Origin: Myxococcales bacterium
GTDB taxonomy: Bacteria > Myxococcota > Bradymonadia > REDH01
Assembly: GCA_018970625.1 (NCBI GenBank)
Contig: JAGWVZ010000195.1
Location: 1 to 6,952, forward strand
Direction of reading: 5' to 3'
DNA: 6,952 nt
A program made the position numbers and the translations under genes. The notes under the pieces were generated by a model. It had not been told where the DNA came from. It did not search any database and saw only the letters and a list, made by a program, of their open reading frames with translations. This document shows, piece after piece, positions 1 through 4,400 of this stretch. How positions within the stretch are numbered: the first letter of the stretch is position 1; every line of letters starts with the position of its first letter.

Positions 1-363
1 GGTTCGGACGGTATTCACCTGTCGGCGACCGGCTATGCCAGACTGGCTGAGGGGTTTTTTCATGATTTCATGAATGCGTGGGAGTTGTGGCTCATGGAGC
101 CTTCGCCCGAGGTGCCGTTTGAGACCACGGTGATTGATGTGCTGCCGCGACCGGAAAACAGTGAAGCGGTGGTCAGTCGTCCGCTCTGGTTTCAGACGGC
201 TCCCCTGGAGGGCGAGTCCGACCTGTGGCAACCGCCGGCCGCCGGGCCGGACTTCCAGCATGGGAGCAACGGAATGCCCAGCGGCGATGGCATGGACGGT
301 TGGGGCACGGGTCGCGCTATCTCTGCGCCTGCCGGGCGCGATCAGGGAAACCCGCTTTTCTAG
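1..363 (+). CDS. SGNH/GDSL-type hydrolase, C-terminal part (5' end outside window)
   Basis: The frame is open from base 1 to the TAG at 361-363, giving 120 visible residues; the start lies left of the window. Residues 3-19 read DGIHLSATGYARLAEGF. This is the final conserved block of SGNH/GDSL esterases and acetylhydrolases, whose Asp (residue 3) and His (residue 6) complete the catalytic triad; the Ser and oxyanion blocks would be upstream, unseen. Family enzymes hydrolyse ester bonds in lipids, polysaccharide acetyl groups or similar substrates; the substrate here cannot be told. Most family members end within about 20-30 residues of this block. This one runs about 95 further residues, with an aromatic/acidic stretch (NAWELWLMEP) and then Pro/Gly-rich, low-complexity sequence without a recognised domain. 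The gene converges on the minus-strand kinase gene with a 34-base gap, so it is not in that operon. Family call is good; role of the tail is unknown. Confidence 0.8.
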   Translation, partial: GSDGIHLSATGYARLAEGFFHDFMNAWELWLMEPSPEVPFETTVIDVLPRPENSEAVVSRPLWFQTAPLEGESDLWQPPAAGPDFQHGSNGMPSGDGMDGWGTGRAISAPAGRDQGNPLF

Positions 364-402
364 GTTGATGCGCGCCTGAAAGGCGGTGCGTGAACCATCA
401 AC
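364..402. terminator. Imperfect stem-loop between convergent genes, possible weak bidirectional terminator
   Basis: GTTGATG (364-370) pairs with CATCAAC (396-402). Inside it, CGCCT (373-377) pairs with AGGCG (381-385) around a GAA loop, with unpaired bases at 386-395. The hairpin fills the gap between the hydrolase stop (361-363) and the kinase stop (398-400, minus strand), where a shared terminator would be expected. No clear T-run follows on either strand, so intrinsic termination is not assured. Confidence 0.35.
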
Positions 403-1252
403 GGTGCTGAGTCGGGTCGGCGGCGAGGTGTTCAGGTCCGCCCTGCAAAGGGTGCTCGGGGCGGTACCAGGCGCACGAGTACGTCGGTACTTCTGATGTG
501 AGCGTTCGCAGCGAGGTCAGGAACTCAGGGGCTGCGGATTGCGCCTGTGCCTGCACGCCGACGTGAGGCGCGAGCGCCGCGATGGCGTGCACGCCATTCA
601 GGGGCTGCCATACGTTTCGCCCGGCTCCGTGGGTCAGGACAGCGATGGTGGAGAGGCGCGCTTCGGCTCGCCAGTGGGGTTGGTCGCCTGTTCCCCAGAA
701 AGGCGAGGCGAGGGCGTACCAGCCGTCGCTTCGTCGCTGCAGAATGCTGATTTCATTGCAAATCACGCGTTCAGCCTTCCCTTCGCGTGAGATCGTGGAT
801 TTGCCGGCGCCCGGGTGGCCGGCAAAGAGGATCGCCTGTCCGCCATAGACCAGGGTGGCGCCGTGAAAGAGCAGGCCGAGGTCATAGAAAGTGGACCACG
901 CGACGGCACCCCTCACGATATGTTCGAAGCCCGGGAGGCGGGTGGTGAACGTGCCGTGACACCGCTCGGGCTGAAACACGGCGCGGTAGAACTGCCACTC
1001 CGCGAACCACGTGTTACCGCTTAGATGGCGGGCGAGCGGTGCGTCCGAACGGAAGGTGCCCGGCTCGGGAATCAGCGGCAGTGGGGACTCCATCCAGTCG
1101 CACTGCACCTGAACCGCGGCGCTGCGAGGATCGGCGTGAAAAGGAGCCCAGTCTTGCAGCAATCGCTGTTGCGTGGCCGGAGACGCTCCTTCGATGGAGA
1201 TGTCCAGACCGACCGCGCCCACCACGAGCGAGGCAGAAATACGGTTCAGCAC
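398..1252 (-). CDS. HprK-related P-loop serine kinase-like protein
   Basis: The 284-residue protein resembles the kinase domain of HPr kinase/phosphorylase as found in stand-alone HprK-related proteins of peptide-modification loci. Visible landmarks are LLFHGATLVYGGQAILFAG (127-145) leading into the Walker A loop GHPGAGKST (145-153), which binds the ATP phosphates. VICNEISIL (163-171) sits where relatives have a metal-binding 'SDD/SDE' motif. SPFWGTGD (183-190) and a C-terminal segment EVPTYSCAWYRPEHPL (254-269) match the usual domain ending. The first ~115 residues are the variable N-terminal region. It lacks the N-terminal HPr-recognition domain of true HprK/P, so carbon catabolite control is unlikely. 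The GTG at 1252 is the only plausible start before an in-frame stop near 1303; it lacks a Shine-Dalgarno but overlaps the upstream peptide gene by 7 bases (gcGTGCtga), suggesting translational coupling. Likely cytoplasmic. Substrate unknown; the adjacent peptide is the obvious candidate. Oddity: Asn166-Glu167 replaces the common acidic pair. Confidence 0.87.
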   Translation of the reverse strand: MLNRISASLVVGAVGLDISIEGASPATQQRLLQDWAPFHADPRSAAVQVQCDWMESPLPLIPEPGTFRSDAPLARHLSGNTWFAEWQFYRAVFQPERCHGTFTTRLPGFEHIVRGAVAWSTFYDLGLLFHGATLVYGGQAILFAGHPGAGKSTISREGKAERVICNEISILQRRSDGWYALASPFWGTGDQPHWRAEARLSTIAVLTHGAGRNVWQPLNGVHAIAALAPHVGVQAQAQSAAPEFLTSLRTLTSEVPTYSCAWYRPEHPLQGGPEHLAADPTQHR

Positions 1253-1446
1253 GCTGGCAGGTTGGCGCCGGTGCTGCCATTTGGCTGACCTGCTCCACCG
1301 TCATCGAGCAAACAACACGCGAGCGCTGCCTTGGTGAAGGTTTCGCTGCTCAGCACCTGCGGCTTGCGCCAGGGCTTGCGTGCAGCGGAGCCGGAAGGCA
1401 TGGGTTGTGACGGTCTGCCGGGCGTTGATGACGGTGAGGGTTTCAT
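1246..1446 (-). CDS. Candidate RiPP-like precursor peptide, 66 aa
   Basis: This small gene sits between the giant Ig-like protein gene (23-base gap) and the HprK-related kinase gene (7-base overlap). The ATG at 1444-1446 has AGGGAG five bases upstream; an internal ATG (Met16, 1399-1401) has none, so the longer form is preferred. Residues 1-25 are Pro/Ser-rich and basic, with no acidic residue. Residues 24-37 read KPWRKPQVLSSETF, containing W26-x-x-P29-x-V31. This resembles the Tyr/Trp-x-x-Pro-x-Leu leader motif that RRE (PqqD-like) domains bind in lasso-peptide precursors. ALACC (41-45) follows, then a Gly-rich tail, GGAGQPNGSTGANLPAC (50-66), ending in a C-terminal Cys. Cys are at 44, 45 and 66; Ser58/Thr59 are possible phosphorylation sites. 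From memory, short proteins of the form 'KPY/W-x-x-P ... SE-x-F ... ALAC ... Gly-rich, Cys' recur in deltaproteobacteria and other phyla, mostly unannotated; this could not be searched. Coding status is well supported by RBS and packing; precursor function is inferred. Confidence 0.68.
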   Translation of the reverse strand: MKPSPSSTPGRPSQPMPSGSAARKPWRKPQVLSSETFTKAALACCLLDDGGAGQPNGSTGANLPAC

Positions 1447-1451
1447 GGGGA

Positions 1452-1457
1452 CTCCCT
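1452..1457 (-). promoter_or_regulatory. Shine-Dalgarno of the 66-aa peptide gene
   Basis: On the minus strand, AGGGAG lies five bases before the ATG at 1444-1446, within the 23-base gap after the giant gene's stop. It decides the start over the internal Met16 and gives the peptide its own ribosome entry rather than leaving it dependent on read-through from the giant frame. Confidence 0.7.
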
Positions 1458-1469
1458 GTTTCGCGAGGT

Positions 1470-4400
1470 TCAGAAGTAGAGACGAACGAGTGACGAAGCT
1501 GCAGGCACTGTCGCTGCGGTGATCAGGAAATCACCAAAGCCATCATCGTTGAAAAGGGCTGCCGATGAGACGGGTCCGGCTGAAAAGCCTGCCTCCGCGA
1601 AGAGGACTGCATGGCCATCGTTAGCGAAGAAGGGCGACACACCCGTGTTCCGCAACAACAGCACTTCCTGCGGCGCATTTGCGTCAGCACGCAACCGCAC
1701 CCGCAAAAGCATATCAGAAAAATCAGGTCCGGCCAGCGGTGAGTCTCCATCACGGCGGCTATCTCCGATGGCGCTGAGCACCGTGCCGGCCCGCAGGGTT
1801 GTGTCGGGCGAGACCGTGGCTGTTAAGGGCACCGTCCCCGAAGCAGGGAGGGTGGCGGAGTTTAGCACCAAATCCAGTCGGTTGGCCTGAGTCGTACTTC
1901 CGAAGTCGAGTCCGACAGCGTCCGTAAAGCCGTCACCGTTGATGTCGCCCGCTGTCGATGTCCCATTCAGGGACAGCGCGTTGCCCGTGCTGGCGGTATT
2001 GGAAGCGGAGTAGATTCGGTCGGGGGCGGCGAGCGTGGTGGGCTGGGTGACGCCGCGCCACACGAGGATGCGACCAACAACGGCGAAGCCGCCTGTGCCG
2101 CCGGCACCGCTGAACGAGATGATCTCGTCCAGTCCGTCGCCGTTCGAGTCGTTCACAATGCCGGTCTGCCGGCCCAATCGCTGTTGCCGAATGGAGGGCA
2201 CCAGGGTTTGTACCAGGAACGGGGTGTTGTTGGTTGGATTGGTGGTCAGGTTGATGGTAGCGGGCCAGCTTGTTCGGCCGGCAATGACAAAGAGAATGCC
2301 ATCCGATTCGACTGCCGCGTTAATGGGCATATCGACACCTCCGGCGCCGATGACGATGTCTTCAATGCCCGATGCAGGGTCGGCGGTCAGCTGCCACACA
2401 TTGCCGGACGACGACATGGTGTATCCGCCGAATGACGTCAGCCCGCCTGTAAAGGCGGTCGCGGTGAGCGAGATGCGTGTGGTGGGCGTGGTCGAGATGG
2501 GTGCGCCCGCGGTCGTGCTGCCGAGGTAGAGGAACACCTCATTCAAGGTTTCGGTGGACAGATTCATGGTCGCTGAAACGAGCAGATCATTCACGCCGTC
2601 GCCATTGACGTCCCCGACGCGGTTGGGGAACACGCCAAAGTTCTGCGCCCCTGTTGGCGTGGGAAGCTGCTGGGTGGTCGCCTCTGCCACGGTGGCCGCG
2701 CCATACAGAATCACACAGGTGGATGAGGTCGGACTAGCCGTGCCAATATATCCGCCAACCGCGAAATCTTCGAAGCCGTCACTGTTGATGTCGCCCAACG
2801 CTGCGGCGCGACGAATGTCGGTGATGGGAACGATAAAGTCACGGGTCAGGAACCCGAAAAATGCGGCGGGAAACACGCGTTCTGACACGTTCCCATTCAC
2901 GTCCGTTGCACGGATAGCGCCAAAGTTATCGCCATCATAGAGCGGCGCCTCGGGTACCGACAGATCAAGGACAGCAGGGAGCCCCGGCGCGTTGAAGACG
3001 GTGTAGTAGTCCGGGTCCGTCGCAGCGGTAACCCAGTCCACCGTGGCCGATGTGCCGATAAACAGCTCATAGCGCACGCCATCCGAGACGGTCGGTACCG
3101 AGAAATCGGCGGCTCCACTCCGGCGATTTAACGTAAACGTTGCGGCGCTGAGGTCGGGTGCGTTGCCGTCCACGAGTACCGTAAAGGACTCGGTGTCCGT
3201 ATTTCCTACGCTATCGGTGGCTACAAGGGTCACGGTGTACGTGCCATCTGCGGCGGTGACGCCAGCAAAGCTGGCCGAGCCAGCTGAGATGGTGGCGCTG
3301 TAGGGCGTAGCAGCCAGAGTCGTCGAAGCGGTCCCCCCGTTGCCACCCGTGACGACTGCCACCAGAGGCCAGGTGGCGCCAACCCGATTGGCGAGCGTCA
3401 GCGCGATGGTAGAGGCAGATCCGGCACTTACCCCTCCGAGCGACACGATCACGGGCGGTACGTCGTCCGAGAGGTAACCGAACGCAGGTGTATCCGTAGC
3501 GGTACCGCGGGCCGGGGCGGCCAACTGGCCGAAGAACGTGCCGGAACCGTTGGTGGGGAAGGTGGCAACCACACTGGCGAGCCCGCCGGTCAGCGTCGCC
3601 GTGAATGGGGTGCCATCCACGAAGACGGTCGTAGTCAGTCCGTCGCACCGGGGATTGGTGGATACCAGGTCGAATGTCACCTGCACACCCGCTGTCACCG
3701 CGCTCTCGTCGTCTGAAGCGTTGAACACCTGGTTGCCTGTGACATCAGCGAAGGCGATGTCGCACACCGGTACATCGAACACGCCAACCGAGATGGTCTG
3801 CGACGACACGTTTCCAGCAGCGTCCTGTGCCGAAATGGTGAGTGCCACCGCGTTTCCGGTGGGCAAGGTCACGGTCGATGTTGCAACGCCACCTGCCACC
3901 GGAAGGCTGCCAAGCGAGGTCGTTCCCGCGCCGTCGGGGTTGGCCGTCAACGACACGCTACTCCCGTCGGGAAGGTCGGTGGCGAGCTGAACGGCGTACT
4001 GAATGCCCGGTGCGACGGAGTCCGTGTCGTTGGGATTGCTCAGCTCGATACCATTCAACGGGTCTGTGAACGAGAGCGACGGAGCGATGGTGTCCACGAC
4101 TACCGAATCGGACGGTGAACCCGTGGTTGCGTTGCCGCTTGCATCGACAGCCGCTGCGCTCAGGGTGTGCGCGCCCTGCGACAGCGACACGTTGACGGTG
4201 GCCACGCCGCCCGCAACCGGGCTGGAACCGACGACGGTGCCTGCCACCGGATTGGTTGAGCGCACCTCCACCACCTGTCCGTCTTCGATGCCCGTCAGCG
4301 CAACGGCAACGGTCGCTGCGCGCGCGCCGGCACCTGCACCCGCCTCGCCAATGTTGAGGAATCCGTCGTTGTTGGCATCGCTCGTAATCACCAGAGAATC

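Noticed and set aside
1014..1304. Minus-strand 96-codon open frame beginning MTVEQVSQMAAP
   Set aside because: Overlaps both the peptide and the kinase in another frame, becomes Arg/Gly/Ser-rich shadow sequence, and lacks conserved motifs.
539..1410. Plus-strand open frames opposite the kinase and peptide genes
   Set aside because: Arg/Ala-rich antisense shadows; the minus-strand kinase has clear family motifs across the same bases.
1246..1446. Classical lasso-peptide precursor assignment
   Set aside because: The leader-like W-x-x-P motif fits, but there is no clear Thr-x cleavage site followed by a Gly/Ala ring start and Asp/Glu at ring position 7-9, and no B/C enzymes are in the window.
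1447..1469. Terminator or promoter between the giant and peptide genes
   Set aside because: Only 23 bases, containing the Shine-Dalgarno; no stem-loop or -35/-10 pair could be made out.
1920..2792. Short similar DNA segments such as gccgtcaccgttgatgtcgcc-like copies as a CRISPR or DNA-level repeat
   Set aside because: They encode the D-x-N-x-D-G loops of propeller blades in one reading frame; spacing is 60-77 codons and the similarity is explained by protein constraint.
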